From: Clostridiaceae bacterium
GTDB taxonomy: Bacteria; Bacillota; Clostridia; Lachnospirales; Lachnospiraceae
Assembly (NCBI GenBank): GCA_009911065.1
Contig: QXWR01000020.1
Location: forward strand, 23,360-87,359
Direction: 5' to 3'
DNA: 64,000 bases
Positions within the stretch are counted from its first letter, which is position 1; each line of letters starts with the position of its first letter. Shown one piece after another: positions 46,076-56,111 of the stretch. Both the position numbers and the translations under genes were made by a program. The notes below the pieces were generated by a model. The model ran no database searches. It was not told where the DNA came from and saw only the letters and a list, made by a program, of their open reading frames with translations.

Positions 46076-47464
46076 ATGGAAAAGACATTGGAGAAGATTG
46101 TAGCGTTGGCAAAGAGCAGAGGGTTTGTATATCCGGGTTCTGAGATTTACGGTGGTCTTGCCAATACTTGGGATTATGGAAATCTTGGAGTGGAGCTGAA
46201 GAATAATGTAAAGAAAGCCTGGTGGCAGAAGTTTGTTCAGGAAAGTCCTTACAATGTGGGAGTGGACTGTGCCATTTTGATGAATTCCCAAACTTGGGTG
46301 GCTTCCGGCCATTTGGGCAGCTTTTCCGATCCCCTTATGGACTGTAAAGCCTGTAAGGAACGTTTCCGGGCAGACCAGCTGATTGAGAATTACATGGAAG
46401 AAAAGGGAATCAAAATAGAAGGTTCTGTGGACGCCTGGTCTCAGGAAGAAATGAAGAAATACATTGATGACAATAATATTTGTTGTCCCAGCTGCGGAAA
46501 ACATGATTTTACGGACATCCGCCAGTTTAACCTGATGTTTAAGACTTTCCAGGGGGTTACGGAGGATGCCAAGAACACGGTTTATCTTCGGCCGGAGACT
46601 GCTCAGGGAATTTTTGTGAATTTTAAAAATGTTCAGCGGACTTCCCGGAAAAAGGTTCCTTTTGGAATTGCCCAGGTGGGAAAATCGTTCCGGAATGAGA
46701 TTACTCCTGGAAACTTTACCTTCCGTACCAGAGAGTTTGAGCAGATGGAGCTGGAATTTTTCTGTAAGCCGGATACAGATTTGGAGTGGTTTGCCTACTG
46801 GAAGCAGTTTTGCATTAACTGGCTGAAGTCTCTTGGAATGAAGGATGAGGAGATGCGGGCCAGAGATCATGAGCCGGAGGAGCTTAGCTTTTACAGCAAA
46901 GCCACCACAGATATTGAGTTTTTGTTCCCATTTGGCTGGGGAGAGCTGTGGGGGATTGCAGACCGGACCAATTATGATTTAAGCCGCCATCAGGAGACTT
47001 CCGGTCAGGATTTGTCCTATTTTGATGATGAGACCAAGGAGCGTTACATTCCTTATGTGATTGAGCCGTCTCTTGGAGCGGACCGGGTGACTCTGGCGTT
47101 CCTTTGTGCGGCCTATGACGAGGAGGAGATCGGAGAGGGGGATGTGCGTACTGTGCTTCATTTCCATCCGGCGCTTGCTCCGGTAAAGATCGGCGTGTTG
47201 CCGTTGTCCAAAAAGCTGGCAGAGGGAGCAGAAAAGATTTATGGGGAACTTAGCAAATATTATAACTGTGAGTATGATGACCGGGGCAATATTGGGAAAC
47301 GGTACCGCAGACAGGATGAGATTGGTACGCCCTTCTGTGTCACCTACGATTTTGACTCAGAAACCGATCAGGCAGTAACCGTTCGGGACCGGGATACCAT
47401 GGATCAGGTGCGGGTGCCGATTGGAGAGCTGAAGGCATATTTTGAGGATAAGTTCCGGTTTTGA
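46076..47464 (+). CDS. glyQS: Glycyl-tRNA synthetase (single-chain type)
   Basis: This class II synthetase of 462 residues charges tRNA-Gly. It starts [20 protein letters not shown]; the ATG at 46067 abuts the GAGAGG ribosome site, so 46076 is preferred. Motif 2 is [20 protein letters not shown]. Glycine-specific segments include [12 protein letters not shown] and [20 protein letters not shown] (motif 3). The C-terminal anticodon domain follows ([14 protein letters not shown]). A terminator lies 110 bases after the stop. Confidence 0.96.
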   Translation: MEKTLEKIVALAKSRGFVYPGSEIYGGLANTWDYGNLGVELKNNVKKAWWQKFVQESPYNVGVDCAILMNSQTWVASGHLGSFSDPLMDCKACKERFRADQLIENYMEEKGIKIEGSVDAWSQEEMKKYIDDNNICCPSCGKHDFTDIRQFNLMFKTFQGVTEDAKNTVYLRPETAQGIFVNFKNVQRTSRKKVPFGIAQVGKSFRNEITPGNFTFRTREFEQMELEFFCKPDTDLEWFAYWKQFCINWLKSLGMKDEEMRARDHEPEELSFYSKATTDIEFLFPFGWGELWGIADRTNYDLSRHQETSGQDLSYFDDETKERYIPYVIEPSLGADRVTLAFLCAAYDEEEIGEGDVRTVLHFHPALAPVKIGVLPLSKKLAEGAEKIYGELSKYYNCEYDDRGNIGKRYRRQDEIGTPFCVTYDFDSETDQAVTVRDRDTMDQVRVPIGELKAYFEDKFRF

Positions 47465-47573
47465 TTGGAAGAGTGATGTACGTTTAGAGTGATGTGGGTT
47501 TTTAGAATGACGTTGATTTTTAGAATGCTATTGATTTGAAAATGACGTTGATTTGAAAAAGGATTTTGGTATT

Positions 47574-47611
47574 AAAAAAGCGGTTTGGATTGTTTCTGAA
47601 CCGCTTTTTTT
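47574..47611 (+). terminator. Terminator of glyQS
   Basis: AAAAAAGCGGTT pairs with AACCGCTTTTTT. It is A-rich on one side and T-rich on the other, so it could work in both directions. Degenerate copies of AATGACGTTGATTT lie just before it (47500-47560). Confidence 0.85.
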
Positions 47612-47740
47612 ACTTTTTATATGCGGTTTCGGATTGTTTCTTTCTTGAGTGGTGTGTTTTAAAATTGATTCCCGCTAACTGACCTTTACTTTCCCCATAG
47701 CACAGGGGGAAATATCGGGTGCAGCACCACTGCTTTATGA

Positions 47741-47795
47741 AGATTTGGGCCAAAGGAACGCAGCCCACTGCGCCGCGTTCCTTTGGCCCAAATCT
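47741..47795 (+). repeat. Long perfect inverted repeat
   Basis: Two 21-base arms (47741-47761 and 47775-47795; the left arm starts AGATTTGGGCCAAAGG) are exact complements around a 13-base loop. It lies between convergent genes in a 250-base stretch without coding content. There is no T-run, so it is not a standard terminator. Confidence 0.8.
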
Positions 47796-47867
47796 CCCGC
47801 AAAGTGGGACGTGCATATGGCGGAAAGCAAAATTCAGACACACTCTAATTACTGGCTGGATGGAACT

Positions 47868-48284
47868 CTAGCGTTCTTTCATGCATTTTCTTACTTCTTC
47901 TATGACTAAAGCAATGATTTCATTCAGAGACATTTGGTCTGTGCCGATTACATGGTGATTGCACCGGTTGACTGGCATGAGAAGCTGTTTCGCATGGCTT
48001 TGTCCTACAGCCATGGCCATGGCTGGCGTTATCTCTCCATGAAGAGAATCGGCAATAACAATGCCAATCGGTCCAATAATAAGGTCCGAATCCCTGGCCG
48101 CCACAATCACTGGATTTTCTCCGGTAGCGCCATAATCTGCTCCTGCTTTTAACATGGCAGCAGTGGCAGTGCTGTTTGTTCCAACAGCAAGAATTTCCTG
48201 TTGGGGAAACTGCTTTTTCAGCTGTTCCACAATGGCCTTACCCATTTTTCCTCCCTGCCCGTCAATGATGGTTATTTTTTTCAT
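47868..48284 (-). CDS. DUF3842 family protein
   Basis: This 138-residue protein starts MKKITIIDGQGGKMGKAIVE, a nucleotide-binding-like loop characteristic of DUF3842. A repeated GADYGATGENPVIVAARDSD region follows. The family is common in Lachnospiraceae and often lies near translation or sporulation genes; its function is unknown. AAGGAG lies upstream of the ATG. Confidence 0.85.
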   Translation of the reverse strand: MKKITIIDGQGGKMGKAIVEQLKKQFPQQEILAVGTNSTATAAMLKAGADYGATGENPVIVAARDSDLIIGPIGIVIADSLHGEITPAMAMAVGQSHAKQLLMPVNRCNHHVIGTDQMSLNEIIALVIEEVRKCMKER

Positions 48285-48318
48285 CCACGATTCTCCTTAG
48301 TTGTCTATAAAAGATTTT

Positions 48319-48756
48319 TTACTGGGGTCCCTCGTATTCGCTGGAATCAAATCCCAGGACAATCATAAAGATGGGACCTAAGAGAATCAAAGCCACAGCA
48401 AAAAAGATTCCATGATCAAATGCTTTCGCAAGCTTGAAACAGAAAATAATCCGTAAAACCATGAGGCAGCCATAAAGGATGAAGAACAAAGTCATACTAA
48501 GTCCAGATCCGATAATGGGAGCGGTCAAGATTATTCCAATAGCAACCACTGCAAGGAGTGTATAGATTGCGAAATACGCGGCATTCCAGGCAATTTTGAA
48601 AAGAATATAAGAATAATAAATTGGAATTAAGGCTTTCCAGCCTGGTTCTCCAGCTTTTACAAAAATTTTCCAGTTGCCAATGACTGGAAGTACAACGCAG
48701 GCAATCAAAATTAGTATTGTGAAAGCCATAGACAAGATTCCTGAAGCGTAGTTCAT
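48319..48756 (-). CDS. DUF5684 membrane protein (copy 1)
   Basis: This 145-residue protein has four hydrophobic segments and the family motif VIGNWKIFVKAGEPGWKALI followed by PIYYSYILFKIAW. TAGGAGG lies before the ATG. It is a tandem paralogue of the next gene. DUF5684 proteins are small membrane proteins of unknown role. Confidence 0.85.
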   Translation of the reverse strand: MNYASGILSMAFTILILIACVVLPVIGNWKIFVKAGEPGWKALIPIYYSYILFKIAWNAAYFAIYTLLAVVAIGIILTAPIIGSGLSMTLFFILYGCLMVLRIIFCFKLAKAFDHGIFFAVALILLGPIFMIVLGFDSSEYEGPQ

Positions 48757-48843
48757 TTTATTGTTCCTCCTAAATAATTGATTTATGTAATAAGCAGAGT
48801 GACAAGAGTCAACTTGCTGCGGGATTTCAAGTTCTTAATTAAT

Positions 48844-49281
48844 TTAAGGAATCGAAGTTCCCTGGTATTCGGAAGAGTCGAATGCTAAAATCAGCTTGAA
48901 GATAGGCGTGAAGAAAAACAGTCCAACTCCAAACAAGTAGCTGTGATGAAATACAGCGGCCAGTTTAAGGGAAAAAATAAACTGAAGGGCCGTATAGGCA
49001 AGAGAAATTGCCAAAACAAAAAAGGAAAGTAAAGCTGTTGGTAGATTTAAAAAAAGCAAAATGATAACGAAAACATAAGCTCCCATATAGATCAAAAAAT
49101 ATTGGGGCTTCCAAGCAATTTTGTACATCATATAGCTGGAGTAGATGGGAATCAGGCAAATCCATTCAGGCTCTCCGGCTTTTCCAAAGATCTTCCATTC
49201 TGCCACAACAGGAAGAATCACATTAACAAAAAGGAAAGGCAGGAAGATAAAGATAAACATGATTTTTAAGAGGCCATCCAT
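48844..49281 (-). CDS. DUF5684 membrane protein (copy 2)
   Basis: This 145-residue protein is equal in length to copy 1, with matching VVAEWKIFGKAGEPEWICLI and PIYSSYMMYKIAW. Both copies end in nearly the same FDSSEY-x-G tail. The pair arose by tandem duplication and has since diverged. ACAGGAGA precedes the ATG. Confidence 0.85.
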   Translation of the reverse strand: MDGLLKIMFIFIFLPFLFVNVILPVVAEWKIFGKAGEPEWICLIPIYSSYMMYKIAWKPQYFLIYMGAYVFVIILLFLNLPTALLSFFVLAISLAYTALQFIFSLKLAAVFHHSYLFGVGLFFFTPIFKLILAFDSSEYQGTSIP

Positions 49282-49518
49282 AATCGAACATCTCCTGTTA
49301 CTTAATGTTTTGAAAATTATATCATATATCTTAGGTATTTTCTACCAAAATCTGGAGTGTATCTGAAAAATGTTATGTGCCAGCTGTGTGTTAGAGTTTG
49401 TGGGGGATATGTGCCGCTGATTTTGGAAAATGGTAAAATGGAGCACTTTCACGCAACCCATTATTTCCAAACAAAACTTAATACAGGGGCGCAGAAATCT
49501 TTCCGAAAGGAGAAAAAA

Positions 49519-49847
49519 GTGATCGAACCAATCCTCAATGAGATAGACATAAAAAGCGTTTTCACAAAATCAAATCTGCCCGTTTGTGAATATTTCGTAA
49601 ACCGTATGCAGGATGTCCCCGTGCCTGCAAATATTGTTATGCGTCTTTTATGAAACGCTTTACGGGATACGGAAGACTGGGGACTTTCTTAGATATAAAA
49701 ACGGGAAAGAAATTAAAAATCCCGAAAAGGACAAAGACTTATTTTGCAAGCCTTTTGAATGGAGCTGCCCTTGTCCTTTTGTCCGCAGAAGAAAACAAGG
49801 CTTTCTCAACGACTGTATTCAAGTTTACAAAAGATAGCAGAAAATGA
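49519..49847 (+). pseudogene. Radical SAM (spore photoproduct lyase-like) protein remnant
   Basis: A GTG start at 49519 follows AAAGGAG. The frame reads VIEPILNEIDIKSVFTKSNL and PVCEYFVN. After a frameshift near 49600, GCPRACKYCYASFMKRFTGY contains the CxxxCxxC iron-sulfur motif of radical SAM enzymes. The sequence degenerates shortly after GTFLDIK and stops at 49847, so about three quarters of the protein is missing. An upstream frame from 49357 is probably not part of it. Confidence 0.75.
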
Positions 49848-49898
49848 GAGGAAATATAAAGCAGATTAAGCTATTCTTGTTAGCGAGGAGGTAAGAAG

Positions 49899-50762
49899 AT
49901 GGAATGGTTGAAAAAACTTGGAGCAGCCATTGATTACATAGAAGATAATCTGGACAAGGAAATATCATATGATGAAGCAGCCCGTATTGCATGTTGTTCT
50001 CCCTATTATTTTCAGCGCATTTTTTCTTATGTTTCGGGCGTGTCACTGTCAGAATACATACGTCGCCGAAAAATGACACAGGCAGCGTTTGAATTGCAGC
50101 GGACAGACAGCAAAGTAATAGAGATTGCTTTGAAATATGGTTATTCCTCTCCAACTTCTTTTAATCGGGCTTTTCAAAGTGTTCATGGAATTACGCCAAC
50201 AGCGGCTAAAACTATGGGGAATATTCTGCAGGCATATCCGTCAATTCAGTTTAGAGTCGAAATAACAGGAGGAAGCGCTATGGCATATCACATTGTAAAA
50301 AGACAGCCCCTGCATATTGTGGGTATCCGTATATCTTTGGTCTCGGACATGGAAGAAAATTTAAAGATTGTTCCCGATTTTTGGAAAGCCGCATTGCGGG
50401 GAAATCAATTTTCAGAAATATGCAGATTATCGAATCAAGAACCGAATGGGATTTTAGGAATTAGCGTATATGAAAGCCCAAAAGAAATTTATTATTATAT
50501 CGGTGTTGCTACCAATGCTTCTGCCCCTGCGGGTATGCATGAGTACGAAATCCCTGCGGCTACTTGGGTTGTATTTGAGAATAATGGACACTTTAAGGAC
50601 GATGTGCAACGTGTATTCAGACGGTTTTACATGGAATGGCTTCCATTCTCTGGATATAAATATGCAGAACTGCCAGACATTGAAGTGTATCCGATTTGTG
50701 ACAGCCAGCCAGTACACGGACATTCCGAAGTATGGATTGCAATCAAAAAGGAGGACAGATAA
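49899..50762 (+). CDS. AraC family regulator with GyrI-like effector domain
   Basis: This 287-residue protein has the AraC double helix-turn-helix at the N-terminus (ISYDEAARIACCSPYYFQRI and VIEIALKYGYSSPTSFNRAF). A GyrI-like/effector-binding domain follows (FRVEITGGSAMAYHIVKRQP, then GVATNASAPAGMHEYEIPAA). This Rob/SoxS-type order is common in regulators that sense small hydrophobic compounds. GCGAGGAGG precedes the ATG. The next gene begins 4 bases after the stop, so the two form an operon. Confidence 0.9.
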   Translation: MEWLKKLGAAIDYIEDNLDKEISYDEAARIACCSPYYFQRIFSYVSGVSLSEYIRRRKMTQAAFELQRTDSKVIEIALKYGYSSPTSFNRAFQSVHGITPTAAKTMGNILQAYPSIQFRVEITGGSAMAYHIVKRQPLHIVGIRISLVSDMEENLKIVPDFWKAALRGNQFSEICRLSNQEPNGILGISVYESPKEIYYYIGVATNASAPAGMHEYEIPAATWVVFENNGHFKDDVQRVFRRFYMEWLPFSGYKYAELPDIEVYPICDSQPVHGHSEVWIAIKKEDR

Positions 50763-50765
50763 GAA

Positions 50766-51812
50766 ATGTATCATTTAAGATTAAAAGGCGATCATTATGA
50801 AATGGGTGTGAAACGTGGCAAAATTTTTAACAAATGTCGAATGTTGTTTCCGCTTCAGTTAGATAGTTTTCAACTGGAACATGGAATACAAAGTGAAAAA
50901 ATATTAAGAAATTTTTTCCCAGAAGTGTGTGAGGAAATAAGAGGGGTGAGCGATACCATAGCAGTGGACTATCTGCATTTTGCTTCATGGATGCTGTGCA
51001 TGGGCTGTTGTATGTATAACTTGGAAAATAACTTCCCTATGGAGATTCGAGGGTGTACTGCTTTTGCCTATTCAAAAAATGGAAAATTGATATATGGAAG
51101 AAATAATGATTTACCGCCTTATTTGCGTGATGGATGCAAAAGTGAAATTTACGCACCGAAAAATGGAAACCGATTTAATATCACTACATCTTCTTTCATC
51201 AACGGAGAAGAGGGGCTGAATGAACATGGGCTTGCTGTGGCAATGACGTTTGTTATGACAGACATTAAAAAGATAAAGGCAGGATTTAACTCATGTTTTA
51301 TTGTACGGTATTTGCTTGAAAAGGCAGATAATACAGAACAGGCAGTTTTGCTGCTTATGAATCTGCCAATGGCTTCTAACTGTAACATTTTACTTGCGGA
51401 TAAAAGAGGCAATATGGTGGTGGTCGAATGCACTCCAACGAATAAAATAGTCCGTGACGCAGAAATCTTTCATGGGGATAAGATCGTTTGTGCAGTCAAT
51501 AGCTTTATTTCGGATGAAATGAAACCTTATGACGATACAAATGGGAATGATTATGATTCCTACAAGCGTTATAAGGTTGTCATAGACAGTTTTTCTTCGG
51601 GGCAGATAAGAGACGATTCCATTGCGACTACCAAAGAGCTTTTGAAAGGCAATTATGGCTTTATGTGCCAATATGACAATGAGCCAGACTTTGAAACTGT
51701 TTGGAGTTCTATATTTGATTTAGAGAGCTTAGCCATTTACCGCGCAGAGGGCGACCCAAGAAAGAAAAAATTTATCAACGATAACAGGCTTTGTGATTTA
51801 AAATTTAAGTGA
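50766..51812 (+). CDS. C45-family peptidase / acyltransferase-like Ntn hydrolase
   Basis: This 348-residue protein resembles the family containing acyl-CoA:6-aminopenicillanic acid acyltransferase and choloylglycine hydrolases. The catalytic cysteine is C97 in MEIRGCTAFAYSKNGKLIYG, the expected self-cleavage site Gly-Cys-Thr. RNNDLPP and GLNEHGLAVAMTFVMTD match the oxyanion and substrate loops. An Asn in AVNSF is typical. Its pairing with an effector-sensing AraC regulator suggests inducible hydrolysis of an amide, perhaps a bile-acid or N-acyl compound; the substrate is not shown by sequence. Confidence 0.82.
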   Translation: MYHLRLKGDHYEMGVKRGKIFNKCRMLFPLQLDSFQLEHGIQSEKILRNFFPEVCEEIRGVSDTIAVDYLHFASWMLCMGCCMYNLENNFPMEIRGCTAFAYSKNGKLIYGRNNDLPPYLRDGCKSEIYAPKNGNRFNITTSSFINGEEGLNEHGLAVAMTFVMTDIKKIKAGFNSCFIVRYLLEKADNTEQAVLLLMNLPMASNCNILLADKRGNMVVVECTPTNKIVRDAEIFHGDKIVCAVNSFISDEMKPYDDTNGNDYDSYKRYKVVIDSFSSGQIRDDSIATTKELLKGNYGFMCQYDNEPDFETVWSSIFDLESLAIYRAEGDPRKKKFINDNRLCDLKFK

Positions 51813-52157
51813 GCAGGGATAATTGAAACTTAACAAAGGAAAGCATAGATTATCAGGAAAAGCTGTTGTTATTTTGCTATACTATGGTTACGAGAAGGGA
51901 AAACGTGGAATGGATGACAGATATTCCAGCTTTTGTCCGGCATAGCTGTACAGGAAGATGTCTGTGAACCGTAACATCTTTAGATGTATTTTGGAATAGG
52001 ATTTACGAAAAAATATGGTTTTTGCAATAAAAATCTGGTAAAATATCAATGACAGCAAAAAATAGATTCAGAGAAAATGAGAAAAGAAGAAAGGTTCTTC
52101 TTAATTTTAATTTTTCACAGTTCAGGAGCAGTGAGCATTCAGAGGAAACCTGTATGA

Positions 52158-52363
52158 GTTCGGCAGCGGACATACCACCACCCACGAAAGTTTGGCGGAT
52201 GTAGTTGGTGTCCTTGAATTTATGCCGTCTACCTGATGGCGGATTTTTAAAGTAAAGTTTCATGGGTTTGGCTGAGAATGCACCATCACCCATGAAAGTC
52301 TGGCGGACGTATTTGGCATACCTGAACTTAGATCGCCTGCGGCGATGGACTTTTAAAGTAAAA
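52158..52363 (+). repeat. Two diverged tandem copies of a ~98-bp unit
   Basis: Copy 1 (about 52158-52257) and copy 2 (about 52265-52363) share ACCCA-GAAAGT-TGGCGGA, then CTGAA or TTGAA, a small GC hairpin and TTTTTAAAGTAAA. Both lie upstream of the DJ-1 gene. The whole 51813-52388 gap holds no other gene that I can support. Confidence 0.6.
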
Positions 52364-52388
52364 GCTGTCAGAAAGAGAGGGATATTTT

Positions 52389-52940
52389 ATGGCAAAAGTA
52401 TATGCAATGATTGCAGATGGAACTGAGGAGGTAGAATGTCTGGCTGTGGTGGATATTTTAAGGCGGAGCGGCATTGAGACGGTGTTGGTGTCAGCCGGCA
52501 AAACAAAAGATGTAATCAGCTCTCATCAGGTGAAAATTCAGGCAGATGCCACTGTGGAAGAAACGGATTTTTCCGATGGAGATGTGATTTTCCTTCCAGG
52601 AGGAATGCCGGGATCTGAAAATTTGTCTGCCTGTGAAAAACTGATTGCAGCAATTGAAAAAGCTATAGAGGAGGAACGGCGGATTGCGGCTATCTGTGCG
52701 GCTCCTGGAGTTGTTTTGGGGCGTCATGGATTTTTAAAGGGACGGATTGCTACTTGTTTCCCAGGATTTGAGAAAGAGTTTGAGGGAGCAGAATATACCA
52801 GACAGGGAGTTGTGACAGACGGGAAAATTACCACAGCCAGAGGTCTTGGGTTTGCAATTGATTTGGGTATTGAGCTGGTAAGGCTGCTTCTTGGAAACCA
52901 GGCAGCAGAAGACGTGAAGGGGAAGATTCAGTACAGCTGA
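52389..52940 (+). CDS. DJ-1 family protein (glyoxalase III-like)
   Basis: This 183-residue protein starts MAKVYAMIADGTEEVECLAV. The nucleophile cysteine is C103 in AAICAAPGVVLG. The family glutamate is present in ADGTEEVE. It may deglycate or detoxify methylglyoxal or act in stress response, as for YajL and ThiJ relatives. AGAGAGGG lies before the ATG. It is followed by nearly 300 bases without a gene up to ppdK. That stretch contains AT-rich promoter-like sequence (TATACTTATAAC near 53112-53125). Confidence 0.9.
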   Translation: MAKVYAMIADGTEEVECLAVVDILRRSGIETVLVSAGKTKDVISSHQVKIQADATVEETDFSDGDVIFLPGGMPGSENLSACEKLIAAIEKAIEEERRIAAICAAPGVVLGRHGFLKGRIATCFPGFEKEFEGAEYTRQGVVTDGKITTARGLGFAIDLGIELVRLLLGNQAAEDVKGKIQYS

Positions 52941-53238
52941 TCAAAAGAAAAATTAGCGAATAGAAGTTATTTGGGATAATCGTATATACGAACTAAAAAC
53001 ACATATCCGAAAAAAGACAGAATAGTTTAGCATTTGCACAAAAGTTAGCTGATTTTTGACGTTTTTTTTTCCATTTTTTTGAAGAAAAAAACTTTACTAG
53101 CGTTTAAAATATGATATACTTATAACAGACCGTTGGAAGGCATATTTTACTGAAGGCGGAGAGAATTGGATGCGGTTTGAGGGAATATGCGAATCGCAGC
53201 ACAAAATGTCTACACATCTAATTAGGAGGAAAACACTT

Positions 53239-55863
53239 ATGGCAAACAAGTGGGTGTATTTGTTCACCGAGGGCAATGCCGACATGCGGAATCTGCTGGG
53301 CGGCAAGGGAGCAAACCTGGCTGAGATGACGAATCTGGGGCTTCCGGTACCTCAGGGCTTTACCATCACCACCGAGGCATGTACCCAGTATTATGAGGAT
53401 GGCAGAAAGATCAATGATGAGATCATGGGCCAGATTATGGAACATATCACCAAGATGGAGGAGATCACCGGCAAGAAATTCGGCGATAAAGAGAACCCTC
53501 TTTTGGTTTCGGTTCGTTCTGGTGCAAGAGCATCCATGCCGGGTATGATGGACACCATCTTGAACCTGGGTCTGAATGAAGAGGTAGTGGAGGTTCTGGC
53601 AAAGAAGTCCGGCAATCCCCGTTGGGCTTGGGACTGCTACCGCAGATTTATTCAGATGTTCTCCGACGTGGTTATGGAAGTCGGAAAGAAATATTTCGAA
53701 GAACTGATTGACAAGATGAAAGAGGAGAAGGGCGTGACTCAGGACGTAGACCTGACCGCTGATGATTTAAAAGAGCTTGCCAATCAATTTAAGGGTGAGT
53801 ACAAGGAGAAGATTGGTGAGGACTTCCCCACAGATCCAAAGGTACAGCTGATGGAAGCCATCAAGGCTGTGTTCCGTTCCTGGGACAACCCCCGCGCCAA
53901 CGTATACCGTCGGGACAACGATATTCCTTACTCCTGGGGTACTGCTGTAAATGTGCAGATGATGGCTTTCGGCAACATGGGCGAGACCTCCGGCACTGGC
54001 GTTGCCTTTACCCGTGATCCGGCAACTGGAGAGAAGCATCTGATGGGTGAGTTCCTTATGAACGCTCAGGGCGAAGATGTTGTGGCTGGTGTTCGTACTC
54101 CTCAGAAGATTGACCAGTTAAAAGAGGTTATGCCAGAAGTTTACGATCAGTTTGTAGGCATCTGCAACAAGCTGGAAGATCATTACAGAGATATGCAGGA
54201 TATGGAGTTTACCATTGAAGACAAGAAGCTCTACATGCTTCAGACCCGTAATGGTAAGAGAACTGCCAAGGCTGCTCTCAAGATTGCCTGTGACCTGGTG
54301 GATGAGGGTATGATCGATGAGAAGAAGGCTGTGAAGATGATCGATCCTCGTAACCTGGATACTTTGCTCCATCCTCAGTTTGATGCCGATGCACTGAAAA
54401 AAGCGGAACCCCTTGCCAAGGCGCTGGCTGCATCTCCAGGCGCTGCTTGCGGTAAAATCGTATTCTCTGCCGAGGATGCCAAGGCATGGGCTGCCAAAGG
54501 TGAGAAGGTGGTTCTGGTTCGTCTGGAGACCTCTCCTGAGGACATTGAAGGTATGAAAGCTGCACAGGGTATCCTGACGGTTCGCGGCGGTATGACCAGC
54601 CATGCAGCTGTGGTTGCCCGCGGTATGGGAACCTGCTGCGTATCTGGCTGTTCCGAGATCACCATGGATGAAGCCAACAAGAAGTTTACTCTGGCAGGTA
54701 AGGAGTTCCATGAGGGAGATCCGCTCTCCATCGATGGTTCTACCGGTAAGATTTATGAGGGAATCATCCCCACAGTGGATGCTACCATTGCCGGTGAGTT
54801 CGGTCGTATCATGGCATGGGCAGACAAGTACAGAAAGCTGAAAGTAAGAACCAATGCAGATACTCCGGCTGACGCTAAGAAGGCCAGAGAGTTAGGCGCA
54901 GAGGGTATTGGCCTTTGCCGTACCGAGCATATGTTCTTTGAGGGCAATCGTATTGATGCATTCCGTGAGATGATCTGTGCGGAGACTCTGGAGGAGAGAG
55001 AAGCAGCTCTGGAGAAGATTCTTCCTGAGCAGCAGGGTGACTTTGAGAAGCTTTACGAGGCTCTGGAAGGCAACCCAGTTACCATTCGTTTCCTGGACCC
55101 GCCTCTGCATGAGTTCGTTCCCACTGAGGACGAGGATGTGAAGAAGCTGGCTGACGCCCAGGGTAAGAGCGTAGAGCAGATTAAGGCTATTATTGATTCT
55201 CTTCATGAGTTTAACCCAATGATGGGTCATCGTGGCTGCCGTTTGGCTGTGACTTATCCGGAGATTGCTAAGATGCAGACCCGTGCTGTAATCCGTGCTG
55301 CTATCAACGTGAAGAAGGCTCATCCAGACTGGAATATTGTTCCGGAGATCATGATTCCTCTGATCGGTGATATCAAAGAGCTGAAATATGTGAAGAAGTT
55401 TGTGGTTGAGACTGCAGATGCTGAGATTGCAGCAGCAGGCGCAGATCTGAAGTATGAGGTTGGTACCATGATCGAAATTCCGAGAGCAGCCCTGACTGCT
55501 GACGAGATTGCCAAGGAGGCTGAGTTCTTCTGCTTTGGTACCAATGACCTGACTCAGATGACCTATGGTTTCTCCCGTGATGATGCAGGTAAGTTCTTAA
55601 ACGCTTACTATGATGCTAAGATCTTTGAGAATGATCCTTTTGCAAGACTGGATCAGACCGGTGTGGGCAAACTGATGGAGATGTCTATCAAGCTTGGCAA
55701 GCCGGTACGCCCGAACATGCATGTAGGTATCTGCGGCGAGCACGGCGGCGATCCCACATCTGTGGAGTTCTGCCATAAGATTGGTTTGGATTATGTGTCC
55801 TGCAGCCCGTTCAGAGTGCCGATTGCACGGTTGGCGGCGGCTCAGGCGGCTATTAACAACTAG
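53239..55863 (+). CDS. ppdK: Pyruvate, phosphate dikinase
   Basis: This 874-residue enzyme interconverts pyruvate, ATP and phosphate with phosphoenolpyruvate, AMP and pyrophosphate. The ATP-grasp domain begins VYLFTEGNADMRNLLGGKGA. The swivelling phosphohistidine is H455 in GGMTSHAAVVARGMGTCCV. The PEP-binding barrel contains EGIGLCRTEHMFF and ends with NMHVGICGEHGGDPTSVEFC. The start at 53239 has AGGAGG; earlier in-frame starts lack one. High use of preferred codons suggests strong expression. In anaerobes with this enzyme it usually runs in the glycolytic direction. Confidence 0.97.
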   Translation: MANKWVYLFTEGNADMRNLLGGKGANLAEMTNLGLPVPQGFTITTEACTQYYEDGRKINDEIMGQIMEHITKMEEITGKKFGDKENPLLVSVRSGARASMPGMMDTILNLGLNEEVVEVLAKKSGNPRWAWDCYRRFIQMFSDVVMEVGKKYFEELIDKMKEEKGVTQDVDLTADDLKELANQFKGEYKEKIGEDFPTDPKVQLMEAIKAVFRSWDNPRANVYRRDNDIPYSWGTAVNVQMMAFGNMGETSGTGVAFTRDPATGEKHLMGEFLMNAQGEDVVAGVRTPQKIDQLKEVMPEVYDQFVGICNKLEDHYRDMQDMEFTIEDKKLYMLQTRNGKRTAKAALKIACDLVDEGMIDEKKAVKMIDPRNLDTLLHPQFDADALKKAEPLAKALAASPGAACGKIVFSAEDAKAWAAKGEKVVLVRLETSPEDIEGMKAAQGILTVRGGMTSHAAVVARGMGTCCVSGCSEITMDEANKKFTLAGKEFHEGDPLSIDGSTGKIYEGIIPTVDATIAGEFGRIMAWADKYRKLKVRTNADTPADAKKARELGAEGIGLCRTEHMFFEGNRIDAFREMICAETLEEREAALEKILPEQQGDFEKLYEALEGNPVTIRFLDPPLHEFVPTEDEDVKKLADAQGKSVEQIKAIIDSLHEFNPMMGHRGCRLAVTYPEIAKMQTRAVIRAAINVKKAHPDWNIVPEIMIPLIGDIKELKYVKKFVVETADAEIAAAGADLKYEVGTMIEIPRAALTADEIAKEAEFFCFGTNDLTQMTYGFSRDDAGKFLNAYYDAKIFENDPFARLDQTGVGKLMEMSIKLGKPVRPNMHVGICGEHGGDPTSVEFCHKIGLDYVSCSPFRVPIARLAAAQAAINN

Positions 55864-55899
55864 AGGAATTAGACAACCATATATTTACTTCTGTACCTT

Positions 55900-55998
55900 A
55901 ACGGTGTCGAGAGAGGATGTAAGAGCATTTATGGCTGCACGTCCAGAGTACACAAAGGCTAACAGATTTAAGGATATTGTGGTAAAAGTCTATATATA
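55900..55998 (+). other. Coding scrap at the element boundary
   Basis: An open stretch reads REDVRAFMAARPEYTKANRF then KDIVVKVYI and stop. It has no start codon and looks like the C-terminus of a protein whose body is missing. It lies between ppdK and the first conjugative-element gene and may mark the element's left junction. Confidence 0.35.
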
Positions 55999-56005
55999 AG
56001 TTCTG

Positions 56006-56081
56006 CAAGGGAAAGCAAATTGCTTTCCCTTGTTTGATGTTTGGGAATAGACCCTATTTCGGGGTTTGTTCCCTTTTTTTA
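56006..56081 (+). terminator. Two terminators before the mobile element genes
   Basis: AGGGAAAGCA and TGCTTTCCCT (about 56009-56031) form the first hairpin, ending in TTGTTT. The second (about 56042-56074) has GGGAA...TTCCC with an inner ACCC/GGGT and seven T. They insulate ppdK from the element. Confidence 0.7.
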
Positions 56082-56111
56082 TTCAATATCTTTAATGAAG
56101 GAGGTTCAGGT

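Noticed and set aside
45692..46870. A 392-codon minus-strand ORF
   Set aside because: It is antisense to the lipoprotein and glyQS genes, has no ribosome site and no recognisable domain; it is a shadow of codon bias.
49357..49518. N-terminal extension of the radical SAM remnant
   Set aside because: The frame is open, but GTG at 49519 has a good ribosome site and family similarity begins there.
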